A stretch of DNA of 64,000 nt from Limanda limanda (GCF_963576545.1 NC_083645.1:5915430-5979429); one strand, 5' to 3'; positions 21,955-32,702 are shown, numbered from the stretch's first letter. The notes: generated from the letters alone by a model not told the origin. Translations and numbers: made by a program.

Positions 21955-22026
21955 TAGCAGAGGATGGTTTCGATCCATCGACCTCTGGGTTATGGGCCCA
22001 GCACGCTTCCGCTGCGCCACTCTGCT
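21955..22026 (-). tRNA. tRNA-iMet-CAT: initiator tRNA-Met(CAT) copy M28, consensus
   Basis: All 72 positions match consensus. Confidence 0.96.
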
Positions 22027-22324
22027 CTTATACACTGAACCAGTTTCAGATGAACACAGTCTATGGTTTCTTGGGTTTGCTTATCAGTTAAATCAACTGG
22101 ACTTGGAGTTAAAGATTGGCAAATGTGAAGCAATGTGCCTCAATGGGAAGGTGCACAGTGTTACCTTGTTTGAAAACGAGACTGGAGAGAAACTACCTCC
22201 TGCACGCTTCATTGGACATTCCTTATGCTACAGAGCTTAGCTGGCTGTGGCAGTTTTGAACAACAAGAGATCTTCTTATAGTAGATCAGCTGCAAGTAGC
22301 CAATACATTCAACTGACAGTCTTT

Positions 22325-22406
22325 TGGCAGTGGTGGGATTTGAACACACGCCTCCTAAGAGACTGGAGCCTTAATCCAGCGCCTTTGACCACTCGGCCAC
22401 ACTACC
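22325..22406 (-). tRNA. tRNA-Leu-AAG: tRNA-Leu(AAG) copy L30
   Basis: G61T only (T-stem mismatch, B box). Confidence 0.82.
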
Positions 22407-22728
22407 GTTATGAACTACTTTACCAAAACGAACCGGAGGCGTTCAGATGTATATTCCACTTTGATGACAATTGGACAATCAAATCGAAGACACATACGGA
22501 AGAACATTCAAAACTTCAAACACATACCCTGTGGGGGTATAAAGCAATTACTCAAGGTCCAAAGACCACAAAACTATCAGCCAAGTTAAGGGCTTCAACT
22601 CTTGGGTCTATTCTGTCAAATTTTCAATTTCAAAAGCCAAAGCAAGTCACTTTCAGCAGTAGTTTAGTTCATGTTCAGAAGGAAAGGGAAACATAACAGA
22701 TAACATGGGAGTGGATAAAGGATTGTTT

Positions 22729-22800
22729 TAGCAGAGGATGGTTTCGATCCATCGACCTCTGGGTTATGGGCCCAGCACGCTTATGCTGCGCCACTCTGCT
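22729..22800 (-). tRNA. tRNA-iMet-CAT: initiator tRNA-Met(CAT) copy M29, D-loop GG lost
   Basis: G17A/G18T. Confidence 0.8.
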
Positions 22801-23098
22801 CTTATACACTGAACCAGTTTCAGATGAACACAGTCTATGGTTTCTTGGGTTTGCTTATCAGTTAAATCAACTGGACTTGGAGGAAAAGATTGGCAAATGT
22901 GAAGCAATGTGCCTCAATGGGAAGGTGCACAGTGTTACCTTGTTTGAAAACGAGACTGGAGTGAAACTACCTCCTGCACGCTTCATTGGACATTCCTTAT
23001 GCTACAGAGCTTAGCTGGCTGTGGCAGTTTTGAACAACAAGATATCTTCTTATAGTAGATCAGCTGCAAGTAGCCAATACATTCAACTGACAGTCTTT

Positions 23099-23180
23099 TG
23101 GCAGTGGTGGGATTTGAACCCACGCCTCCTAAGAGACTGGAGCCTTAATCCAGCGCCTTTGACCTCTCGGCCACACTACC
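23099..23180 (-). tRNA. tRNA-Leu-AAG: tRNA-Leu(AAG) copy L31
   Basis: T16A only (D loop). Confidence 0.92.
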
Positions 23181-23502
23181 GTTAGGAACTACTTTACCAA
23201 AACGAACCGGAGGCGTTCAGATGTATGTTCCACTTTGAAGACAATTGGACAATCGAATCGAAGACACATACGAAAGAACATTCAAAACTTCAAACACATA
23301 GCCAGTGGGGGTATAAAGCAATTACTCAAGATCAAAAGACCACAAAACTATCAGCCAAGTTAAGGGCTTCAACTGTTGGGTCTATTCTGTCAAATTTTCA
23401 ATTTCAAAAGCCAAAGCAAGTCACTTTCAGCAGGAGGTGAGTTCATGTTCAGAAGGAAAGGGAAACATAACAGATAACATGGGAGTGGATAAAGGATTGT
23501 TT

Positions 23503-23574
23503 TAGCAGAGGATGGTTTCGATCCATCGACCTCTGGGTTATGGGCCCAGCATGCTTCCGCTGCGCCACTCTGCT
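23503..23574 (-). tRNA. tRNA-iMet-CAT: initiator tRNA-Met(CAT) copy M30
   Basis: G23A (D-stem mismatch). Start of a stretch that matches the window's left end (offset 22,870 bp). Confidence 0.88.
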
Positions 23575-23872
23575 CTTATACACTGAACCAGTTTCAGATG
23601 AAGACAGTCTATGGTTTCTTGGGTTTGGTTATCAGTTACGTTAACTGGACATGGAGGAAAATATTGGCAAATGTGAAGCAATGTTCCTCAATCGGAAGGT
23701 GCACAGTGTTACCTTGTTTGAAAACGAGACTGGAGAGAAACTACCTCCTGCATGCTTCATTGGACATTACTTATGCTACATAGCTTAGCTGGCTGTTGCA
23801 GTTTTGAATAACAAGAGATCTTCTTATAGTAGATCAGCTGCAAGTAGCCAATACATTCAACTGACAGTCTTT

Positions 23873-23954
23873 TGGCAGTGGTGAGATTTGAACCCACGCC
23901 TCCTAAGAGACTGGAGCCTTAATCCAGCACCTTTGACCACTCGGCCACACTACC
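23873..23954 (-). tRNA. tRNA-Leu-AAG: tRNA-Leu(AAG) copy L32
   Basis: C26T and C71T, as in L2 and L12. Confidence 0.85.
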
Positions 23955-24278
23955 GTTAGGAACTAGTTTTTACCTAAACGAACCTGAGGCGTTCAGATGT
24001 ATGTTCCACTTTGAAGACAATTGGACAATCGAATCGAAGACACATACGAAAGAACATTCAAAACTTCAAACACATAGCCAGTGGGGGTATAAAGCAATTA
24101 CTCAAGATCAAAAGACCACAAAACTATCAGCCAAGTTAAGGGCTTCAACTGTTGGGTCTATTCTGTCAAATTTTCAATTTCAAAAGCCAAAGCAAGTCAC
24201 TTTCAGCAGGAGGTGAGTTCATGTTCAGAAGGAAAGGGAAACATAACAGATAACATGGGAGTGGATAAAGGATTGTTT

Positions 24279-24350
24279 TAGCAGAGGATGGTTTCGATCC
24301 ATCGACCTCTGGATTATGGGCCCAGCACGCTTCCGCTGCGCCACTCTGCT
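24279..24350 (-). tRNA. tRNA-iMet-CAT: initiator tRNA-Met(CAT) copy M31
   Basis: C38T only (G30.U38). Confidence 0.88.
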
Positions 24351-24638
24351 CTTATACACTGAACCAGTTTCAGATGAACACAGTCTATGGTTTCTTGGGT
24401 TCGCTTATCAGTTAAATCAACTGGACTTGGAGTTAAAGATTGGCAAATGTGAAGCAATGGGAAGGTGCACAGTGTTACCTTGTTTGAAAACGAGACTGGA
24501 GAGAAACTACCTCCTGCACGCTTCATTGGACATTCCTTATGCTACAGAGCTTAGCTGGCTGTGGCAGTTTTGAACAACAAGAGATCTTCTTATAGTAGAT
24601 CAGCTGCAAGTAGCCAATACATTCAACTGACAGTCTTT

Positions 24639-24720
24639 TGGCAGTGGTGGGATTTGAACACACGCCTCCTAAGAGACTGGAGCCTTAATCCAGCGCCTTT
24701 GACCACTCGGCCACTCTACC
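24639..24720 (-). tRNA. tRNA-Leu-AAG: tRNA-Leu(AAG) copy L33, stem lesions
   Basis: G61T and T6A, as in L3 and L4. Confidence 0.75.
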
Positions 24721-25042
24721 GTTATGAACTACTTTACCAAAACGAACCGGAGGCGTTCAGATGTATATTCCACTTTGATGACAATTGGACAATCAAATCG
24801 AAGACACATATGGAAGAACATTCAAAACTTCAAACACATACCCTGTGGGGGTATAAAGCAATTACTCAAGGTCCAAAGACCACAAAACTATCAGCCAAGT
24901 TAAGGGCTTCAACTCTTGGGTCTATTCTGTCAAATTTTCAATTTCAAAAGCCAAAGCAAGTCACTTTCAGCAGTAGGTGAGTTCATGTTCAGAAGGAAAG
25001 GGAAACATAACAGATAACATGGAAGTGGATAAAGGATTGTTT

Positions 25043-25114
25043 TAGCAGAGGATGGTTTCGATCCATCGACCTCTGGGTTATGGGCCCAGCACGCTTATGC
25101 TGCGCCACTCTGCT
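25043..25114 (-). tRNA. tRNA-iMet-CAT: initiator tRNA-Met(CAT) copy M32, D-loop GG lost
   Basis: G17A/G18T. Counterpart of M4 at offset 22,106 bp. Confidence 0.8.
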
Positions 25115-25411
25115 CTTATACACTGAACCAGTTTCAGATGAACACAGTCTATGGTTTCTTGGGTTTGCTTATCAGTTAAATCAACTGGACTTGGAGGAAA
25201 AGATTGGCAAATGTGAAGCAATGTGCCTCAATGGAAGGTGCACAGTGTTACCTTGTTTGAAAACAAGACTGGAGAGAAACTACCTCCTGCACGCTTCATT
25301 GGACATTCCTTATGCTACAGAGCTTAGCTGGCTGTGGCAGTTTTGAACAACAAGATATCTTCTTATAGTAGATCAGCTGCAAGTAGCCAATACATTCAAC
25401 TGACAGTCTTT

Positions 25412-25493
25412 TGGCAGTGGTGGGCTTTGAACCCACGCCTCCTAAGAGACTGGAGCCTTAATCCAGCGCCTTTGACCACTCGGCCACACTACC
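25412..25493 (-). tRNA. tRNA-Leu-AAG: tRNA-Leu(AAG) copy L34
   Basis: Private T69G at the last T-loop position. Otherwise consensus, as is its counterpart L5. Confidence 0.9.
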
Positions 25494-25815
25494 GTTAGGA
25501 ACTACTTTACCAAAACGAACCGGAGGCGTTCAGATGTATATTCCACTTTGATGACAATTGGACAATCAAATCGAAGACACATACGGAAGAACATTCAAAA
25601 CTTCAAACACATACCCTGTGGGGGTATAAAGCAATTACTCAAGGTCCAAAGACCACAAAACTATCAGCCAAGTTAAGGGCTTCAACTCTTGGGTCTATTC
25701 TGTCACATTTTCAACTTCAAAAGCCAAAGCAAGTCACTTTCAGCAGGTGGTGAGTTCATGTTCAGAAGGAAAGGGAAACATAACAGATAACATGGGAGTG
25801 GATAAAGGATTCCTT

Positions 25816-25887
25816 TAGCAGAGGATGGTTTCGATCCATCGACCTCTGGGTTATGGGCCCAGCACGCTTATGCTGCGCCACTCTGCT
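25816..25887 (-). tRNA. tRNA-iMet-CAT: initiator tRNA-Met(CAT) copy M33, D-loop GG lost
   Basis: G17A/G18T. Counterpart of M5. Confidence 0.8.
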
Positions 25888-26185
25888 CTTATACACTGAA
25901 CCAGTTTCAGATGAACACAGTCTATGGTTTCTTGGGTTTGCTTATCAGTTAAATCAACTGGACTTGGAGGAAAAGATTGGCAAATGTGAAGCAATGTGCC
26001 TCAATGGGAAGGTGCACAGTGTTACCTTGTTTGAAAACGAGACTGGAGTGAAACTACCTCCTGCACGCTTCATTGGACATTCCTTATGCTACAGAGCTTA
26101 GCTGGCTGTGGCAGTTTTGAACAACAAGATATCTTCTTATAGTAGATCAGCTGCAAGTAGCCAATACATTCAACTGACAGTCTTT

Positions 26186-26267
26186 TGGCAGTGGTGGGAT
26201 TTGAACCCACGCCTCCTAAGAGACTGGAGCCTTAATCCAGCGCCTTTGACCTCTCGGCCACACTACC
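26186..26267 (-). tRNA. tRNA-Leu-AAG: tRNA-Leu(AAG) copy L35
   Basis: T16A only (D loop). Confidence 0.92.
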
Positions 26268-26589
26268 GTTAGGAACATCTTTACCAAAACGAACCGGAGG
26301 CGTTCAGATGTATGTTCCACTTTGAAGACAATTGGACAATCGAATCGAAGACACATACGAAAGAACATTCAAAACTTCAAACACATAGCCAGTGGGGGTA
26401 TAAAGCAATTACTCAAGGTCAAAAGACCACAAAACTATCAGCCAAGTTAAGGGCTTCTACGGTTGGGTCTATTCTGTCAAATTTTAAACTTCAAAAGCCA
26501 AAGCAAGTCACTTTCAGCAGGTGGTGAGTTCATGTTCAGAAGGAAAGGGAAACATAACAGATAACATGGGAGTGGATAAAGGATTGTTT

Positions 26590-26661
26590 TAGCAGAGGAT
26601 GGTTTCGATCCATCGACCTCTGTGTTATGGGCCCAGCACGCTTCCGCTGCGCCACTCTGCT
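26590..26661 (-). tRNA. tRNA-iMet-CAT: initiator tRNA-Met(CAT) copy M34, anticodon-stem lesion
   Basis: C39A breaks G29:C39, the middle pair of the initiator-specific G:C triplet. Otherwise consensus. Shared only with the adjacent M35. Confidence 0.78.
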
Positions 26662-26952
26662 CTTATACACTGAACCAGTTTCAGATGAACACAGTCTATG
26701 GTTTCTTGGGTTTGCTTATCAGTTAAATCAACTGGACTTGGAGGAAAAGATTGGCAAATGTGAAGCAATGTGCCTCAATGGGAAGGTGCACAGTGTTACC
26801 TTGTTTGAAAACGAGACTGGAGAGAAAGTACCTCCTGCACGCTTCATTGGACATTCCTAATGCTGCAGAGCTTAGCTGGCTGTTGCGATCAACAAGAGAT
26901 CTTCTTATAGTAGATCAGCTGCAAGTAGCCAATACATTCAACTGTAGTCTTT

Positions 26953-27034
26953 TGGCAGTGGTGGGATTTGAACCCACGCCTCCTAAGAGACTGGAGCCTT
27001 AATCCAGCGCCTTTGACCTCTCGGCCACACTACC
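26953..27034 (-). tRNA. tRNA-Leu-AAG: tRNA-Leu(AAG) copy L36
   Basis: T16A only (D loop). Confidence 0.92.
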
Positions 27035-27356
27035 GTTAGGAACATCTTTACCAAAACGAACCGGAGGCGTTCAGATGTATGTTCCACTTTGAAGACAATT
27101 GGACAATCGAATCGAAGACACATACGAAAGAACATTCAAAACTTCAAACACATAGCCAGTGGGGGTATAAAGCAATTACTCAAGGTCAAAAGACCACAAA
27201 ACTATCAGCCAAGTTAAGGGCTTCTACGGTTGGGTCTATTCTGTCAAATTTTAAACTTCAAAAGCCAAAGCAAGTCACTTTCAGCAGGTGGTGAGTTCAT
27301 GTTCAGAAGGAAAGGGAAACATAACAGATAACATGGGAGTGGATAAAGGATTGTTT

Positions 27357-27428
27357 TAGCAGAGGATGGTTTCGATCCATCGACCTCTGTGTTATGGGCC
27401 CAGCACGCTTCCGCTGCGCCACTCTGCT
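27357..27428 (-). tRNA. tRNA-iMet-CAT: initiator tRNA-Met(CAT) copy M35, anticodon-stem lesion
   Basis: C39A, as in M34. The two units are a local tandem duplication 767 bp apart. Confidence 0.78.
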
Positions 27429-27719
27429 CTTATACACTGAACCAGTTTCAGATGAACACAGTCTATGGTTTCTTGGGTTTGCTTATCAGTTAAATCAACT
27501 GGACTTGGAGGAAAAGATTGGCAAATGTGAAGCAATGTGCCTCAATGGGAAGGTGCACAGTGTTACCTTGTTTGAAAACGAGACTGGAGAGAAAGTACCT
27601 CCTGCACGCTTCATTGGACATTCCTAATGCTGCAGAGCTTAGCTGGCTGTTGCGATCAACAAGAGATCTTCTTATAGTAGATCAGCTGCAAGTAGCCAAT
27701 ACATTCAACTGTAGTCTTT

Positions 27720-27801
27720 TGGCAGTGGTGGGATTTGAACCCACGCCACCTAAGAGACTGGAGCCTTAATCCAGCGCCTTTGACCACTCGGCCACACTAC
27801 C
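27720..27801 (-). tRNA. tRNA-Leu-AAG: tRNA-Leu(AAG) copy L37
   Basis: A54T only (variable arm). Confidence 0.91.
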
Positions 27802-28125
27802 GTTAGGAACTAGTTTTTACCAAAACGAACCGGAGGCGTTCCGATGTATATTCCACTTTGATGACAATTGGACAATCAAATCGAAGACACATACGGAAGA
27901 ACATTCAAAACTTCAAACACATACCCTGTGGGGGTATAAAGCAATTACTCAAGGTCAAAAGACCACAAAACTATCAGCCAAGTTAAGGGCTTCAACTCTT
28001 GGGTCTATTCTGTAACATTTTCAACTTCAAAAGCCAAAGCAAGTCACTTTCAGCAGGTGGTGAGTTCATGTTCAGAAGGAAAGGGAAACATAACAGATAA
28101 CATGGGAGTGGATAAAGGATTCCTT

Positions 28126-28197
28126 TAGCAGAGGATGGTTTCGATCCATCGACCTCTGGGTTATGGGCCCAGCACGCTTCCGCTGCGCCACTCTGCT
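28126..28197 (-). tRNA. tRNA-iMet-CAT: initiator tRNA-Met(CAT) copy M36, consensus
   Basis: All 72 positions match consensus. Confidence 0.96.
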
Positions 28198-28495
28198 CTT
28201 ATACACTGAACCAGTTTCAGATGAAGACAGTCTATGGTTTCTTGGGTTTGGTTATCAGTTACAATAACTGGACATGGAGGAAAATATTGGCAAATGTGAA
28301 GCAATGTTCCTCAATCGGAAGGTGCACAGTGTTACCTTGTTTGAAAACGAGACTGGAGAGAAACTACCTCCTGCACGCTTCATTGGACATTCCTTATGCT
28401 ACATAGCTTAGCTGGCTGTTGCAGTTTTGAATAACAAGAGATCTTATTATAGTTGATCAGCTGCAAGTAGCCAATACATTCACCTGACAGTCTTT

Positions 28496-28577
28496 TGGCA
28501 GTGGTGGGATTTGAACCCACGCCTCCTAAGAGACTGGAGCCTTAATCCAGCACCCTTGACCACTCGGCCACTCTACC
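28496..28577 (-). tRNA. tRNA-Leu-AAG: tRNA-Leu(AAG) copy L38
   Basis: T6A (acceptor mismatch), A23G (D loop) and C26T (D-stem G.U). Confidence 0.78.
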
Positions 28578-28901
28578 GTTAGGAACTAGTTTTTACCAAA
28601 ACGAAGCGGAGGCGTTCAGATGTATGTTCCACTTTGAAGACAATTGGACAATCGAATCGAAGACACATACGAAAGAACATTCAAAACTTCAAACACATAG
28701 CCAGTGGGGGTATAAAGCAATTACTCAAGGTCAAAAGACCACAAAACTATCAGCCAAGTTAAGGGCTTCAACTCTTAGGTCTATTCTGTCACATTTTCAA
28801 CTTCAAAAGCCAAAGCAAGTCACTTTCAGCAGGTGGGGAGTTCATGTTCAGAAGGAAAGGGAAACATAACAGATAACATGGGAGTGGATAAAGGATTCCT
28901 T

Positions 28902-28973
28902 TAGCAGAGGATGGTTTCGATCCAACAACCTCTGGGTTATGGGCCCAGCACGCTTCCGGTGCGCCACTCTGCT
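28902..28973 (-). tRNA. tRNA-iMet-CAT: initiator tRNA-Met(CAT) copy M37, several lesions
   Basis: G15C and C47T hit both partners of the tertiary (Levitt) pair, and A49T breaks the second T-stem pair. Anticodon arm and acceptor stem are intact. Core folding is doubtful. Shared with M38. Confidence 0.7.
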
Positions 28974-29271
28974 CTTATACACTAAACCAGTTTCAGATGA
29001 AGACAGTCTATGGTTTCTTGGGTTTGGTTATCAGTTACATTAACTGGACATGGAGGAAAATATTGGCAAATGTGAAGCAATGTTCCTCAATCGGAAGGTG
29101 CACAGTGTTACCTTGTTTGAAAACGAGACTGGAGAGAAACTACCTCCTGCACGAATCATTGGAAATTCCTTATGCTACAGAGCTTAGCTTCTTGTTATAG
29201 TTTTGAACAACAAAATATCTTCTTATAGTAGATCAGCTGCAAGTAGCCAATACATTCAACTGACAGTCTTT

Positions 29272-29353
29272 TGGCAGTGGTGGGATTTGAACCCACGCCT
29301 CCTAAGAGACTGGAGCCTTAATCCAGCGCCTTTGACCACTCGGCCACACTACC
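29272..29353 (-). tRNA. tRNA-Leu-AAG: tRNA-Leu(AAG) copy L39, consensus
   Basis: All 82 positions match consensus. The 5' flank is the GTTGGG variant shared with L40 and L43. Confidence 0.95.
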
Positions 29354-29677
29354 GTTGGGAACTAGTTTTTACCAAAACAAACCGGAGGCGTTCAGATGTA
29401 TATTCCACTTTGATGACAATTGGACAATCAAATCGAAGACACATACGGAAGAACATTGGAAACTTCAAACACATACCCTGCGGGGGTATAAAGCAATTAC
29501 TCAAGGTCAAAAGACCACAAAACTATCAGCCAAGTTAAGGGCTTCAAATCTTGGGTCTATTCTGTCACATTTTCAACTTCAAAAGCCAAAGCAAGTCACT
29601 TTCAGCAGGTGGGGAGTTCATGTTCAGAAGGAAAGGGAAACATAACAGATAACATGGGAGTGGATAAAGGATTCCTT

Positions 29678-29749
29678 TAGCAGAGGATGGTTTCGATCCA
29701 ACAACCTCTGGGTTATGGGCCCAGCACGCTTCCGGTGCGCCACTCTGGT
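29678..29749 (-). tRNA. tRNA-iMet-CAT: initiator tRNA-Met(CAT) copy M38, several lesions
   Basis: G15C, C47T and A49T as in M37, plus a private G2C that breaks the second acceptor pair. Probably non-functional. Confidence 0.62.
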
Positions 29750-30047
29750 CTTATACACTAAACCAGTTTCAGATGAAGACAGTCTATGGTTTCTTGGGTT
29801 TGGTTATCAGTTACATTAACTGGACATGGAGGAAAATATTGGCAAATGTGAAGCAATGTTCCTCAATCGGAAGGTGCACAGTGTTACCTTGTTTGAAAAC
29901 GAGACTGGAGAGAAACTACCTCCTGCACGAATCATTGGAAATTCCTTATGCTACAGAGCTTAGCTTCTTGTTATAGTTTTGAACAACAAAATATCTTCTT
30001 ATAGTAGATCAGCTGCAAGTAGCCAATACATTCAACTGACAATCTTT

Positions 30048-30129
30048 TGGCAGTGGTGGGATTTGAACCCACGCCTCCTAAGAGACTGGAGCCTTAATCC
30101 AGCGCCTTTGACCACTCGGCCACACTACC
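30048..30129 (-). tRNA. tRNA-Leu-AAG: tRNA-Leu(AAG) copy L40, consensus
   Basis: All 82 positions match consensus. Local 776-bp duplicate of the L39 unit. Confidence 0.95.
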
Positions 30130-30453
30130 GTTGGGAACTAGTTTTTACCAAAACAAACCGGAGGCGTTCAGATGTATATTCCACTTTGATGACAATTGGA
30201 CAATCAAATCGAAGACACATACGGAAGAACATTGGAAACTTCAAACACATACCCTGCGGGGGTATAAAGCAATTACTCAAGGTCAAAAGACCACAAAACT
30301 ATCAGCCAAGTTAAGGGCTTCAAATCTTGGGTCTATTCTGTCACATTTTCAACTTCAAAAGCCAAAGCAAGTCACTTTCAGCAGGTGGTGAGTTCATGTT
30401 CAGAAGGAAAGGGAAACATAACAGATAACATGGGAGTGGATAAAGGATTGTTT

Positions 30454-30525
30454 TAGCAGAGGATGGTTTCGATCCATCAACCTCTGGGTTATGGGCCCAG
30501 CACGCTTATGCTGCGCCACTCTGCT
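30454..30525 (-). tRNA. tRNA-iMet-CAT: initiator tRNA-Met(CAT) copy M39, D-loop GG lost
   Basis: G17A/G18T plus C47T, a mosaic of the M4-type and M37-type variants, which suggests gene conversion. Confidence 0.75.
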
Positions 30526-30823
30526 CTTATACACTGAACCAGTTTCAGATGAACACAGTCTATGGTTTCTTGGGTTTGCTTATCAGTTAAATCAACTGGA
30601 CTTGGAGGAAAAGATTGGCAAATGTGAAGCAATGTGCCTCAATGGGAAGGTGCACAGTGTTACCTTGTTTGAAAACGAGACTGGAGAGAAACTACCTCCT
30701 GCACGCTTCATTGGACATTCCTTACGCTACAGAGCTTAGCTTCTTGTTATAGTTTTGAACAACAACATATCTTCTTATAGTAGATCAGCTGCAAGTAGCC
30801 AATACATTCAACTGACAGTCTTT

Positions 30824-30905
30824 TGGCAGTGGTGTGATTTGAACCCACGCCTCCTAAGAGACTGGAGACTAAATCCAGCGCCTTTGACCACTCGGCCACA
30901 CTACC
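30824..30905 (-). tRNA. tRNA-Leu-TAG: tRNA-Leu(TAG) copy L41, anticodon variant with T-stem lesion
   Basis: A35T (anticodon TAG) and G38T as in L26, plus C71A, which breaks G61:C71 and alters the B box. Less likely to be functional than L10. Confidence 0.75.
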
Positions 30906-31228
30906 ATTAGGAACTAGTTTTTACCAAAACGTACGGGCCCGTTCAGATGTATATTCCACTTTGATGACAATTGGACAATCAAATCGAAGACACATACGAA
31001 AGAACATTCAAAACTTCAAACACATAGCCAGTGGGGGTATAAAGCAATTACTCAAGATCAAAAGACCACAAAACTATCAGCCAAGTTAAGGGCTTCAACT
31101 GTTGGGTCTATTCTGTCAAATTTTCAATTTCAAAAGCCAAAGCAAGTCACTTTCAGCAGGAGGTGAGTTCATGTTCAGAAGGAAAGGGAAACATAACAGA
31201 TAACATGGGAGTGGATAAAGGATTGTTT

Positions 31229-31300
31229 TAGCAGAGGATGGTTTCGATCCATCGACCTCTGGGTTATGGGCCCAGCACGCTTCCGCTGCGCCACTCTGCT
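31229..31300 (-). tRNA. tRNA-iMet-CAT: initiator tRNA-Met(CAT) copy M40, consensus
   Basis: All 72 positions match consensus. Its upstream spacer has a deletion of about 78 bp near 31,381-31,390. Confidence 0.96.
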
Positions 31301-31520
31301 CTTATACATTGAACAAGTTTCAGATGAACACAGTCTATGGTTTCATGGGTTTGCTTATCAGTTAAATCAACTGGACTTGGAGAGAAAACTACCTCCTGCA
31401 CGCTTCATTGGACATTCCTTATGCTACAGAGCTTAGCTTCTTGTTATAGTTTTGAACAACAAGAGATCTTCTTATAGTAGATCAGCTGCAAGTAGCCTAT
31501 ACATTCAACTGACAGTCTTT

Positions 31521-31602
31521 TGGCAGTGGTGGGATTTGAACCCACGCCTCCTAAGAGACTGGAGCCTTAATCCAGCGCCTTTGACCACTCGGCCACACTA
31601 CC
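31521..31602 (-). tRNA. tRNA-Leu-AAG: tRNA-Leu(AAG) copy L42, consensus
   Basis: All 82 positions match consensus. Confidence 0.95.
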
Positions 31603-31926
31603 GTTAGGATCTAGTTCTTACCAAAACGAACCTTAGGTGTTCAGATGTATGTTCCACTTTGAAGACAATTGGACAATCGAATCGAAGACACATACGAAAG
31701 AACATTCAAAACTTCAAACACATAGCCAGTGGGGGTATAAAGCAATTACTCAAGATCAAAAGACCACAAAACTATCAGCCAAGTTAAGGGCTTCAACTGC
31801 TGGGTCTATTCTGTCAAATTTTCAATTTCAAAAGCCAAAGCAAGTCACTTTCAGCAGGAGGTGAGTTCATGTTCAGAAGGAAAGGGAAACATAACAGATA
31901 ACATGGGAGTGGATAAAGGATTCCTT

Positions 31927-31998
31927 TAGCAGAGGATGGTTTCGATCCATCGACCTCTGGATTATGGGCCCAGCACGCTTCCGCTGTGCCACTCTGCT
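31927..31998 (-). tRNA. tRNA-iMet-CAT: initiator tRNA-Met(CAT) copy M41
   Basis: C38T and G12A, as in M23. Confidence 0.8.
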
Positions 31999-32296
31999 CT
32001 TATACACTGAACCAGTTTCAGATGAACACAGTCTATGGTGTCATGGGTTTGCTTATCAGTTAAATCAACTGGACGTGGAGGAAAAGATTGGCAGATGTGA
32101 AGCAATGTTCCTCAATGGTAAGGTGCACAGTGTTACCTTGTTTGAAAAGGAGACTGGAGAGAAACTACCTCCTGCACGCTTCATTGGACATTCCTTATGG
32201 TACAGAGCTTAGCTTCTTGTTATAGTTTTGAACAACAAGAGATCTTCTTATAGTAGATCAGCTGCAAGTAGCCAATACATTCAACGGACAGTCTTT

Positions 32297-32378
32297 TGGC
32301 AGTGGTGGGATTTGAACCCACGCCTCCTAAGAGACTGGAGCCTTAATCCAGCGCCTTTGACCACTCGGCCACACTACC
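32297..32378 (-). tRNA. tRNA-Leu-AAG: tRNA-Leu(AAG) copy L43, consensus
   Basis: All 82 positions match consensus. Confidence 0.95.
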
Positions 32379-32702
32379 GTTGGGAACTAGTTTTGACCAA
32401 AACAAACCGGAGGCGTTCAGATGTATATTCCACTTTGATGACAATTGGACAATCAAATCGAAGACACATACGGAAGAACATTGGAAACTTCAAACACATA
32501 CCCTGCGGGGGTATAAAGCAATTACTCAAGGTCAAAAGACCACAAAACTATCAGCCAAGTTAATGGCTTCAAATCTTGGGTCTATTATGTCACATTTTCA
32601 ACTTCAAAAGCCAAAGCAAGTCACTTTCAGCAGGTGGTGAGTTCATGTTCAGAAGGAAAGGGAAACATAACAGATAACATGGGAGTGGATAAAGGATTGT
32701 TT

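Larger units (their letters stand above)
19372..23883 (-). repeat. higher-order duplicated block, copy 2
   Basis: Partner of 13,201-17,712 at offset 6,171 bp, holding M25-M30 and L27-L31 plus part of L32. To the left the two copies diverge in the Leu 5' flank. To the right they diverge within the T stem of L24/L32. Confidence 0.92.
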
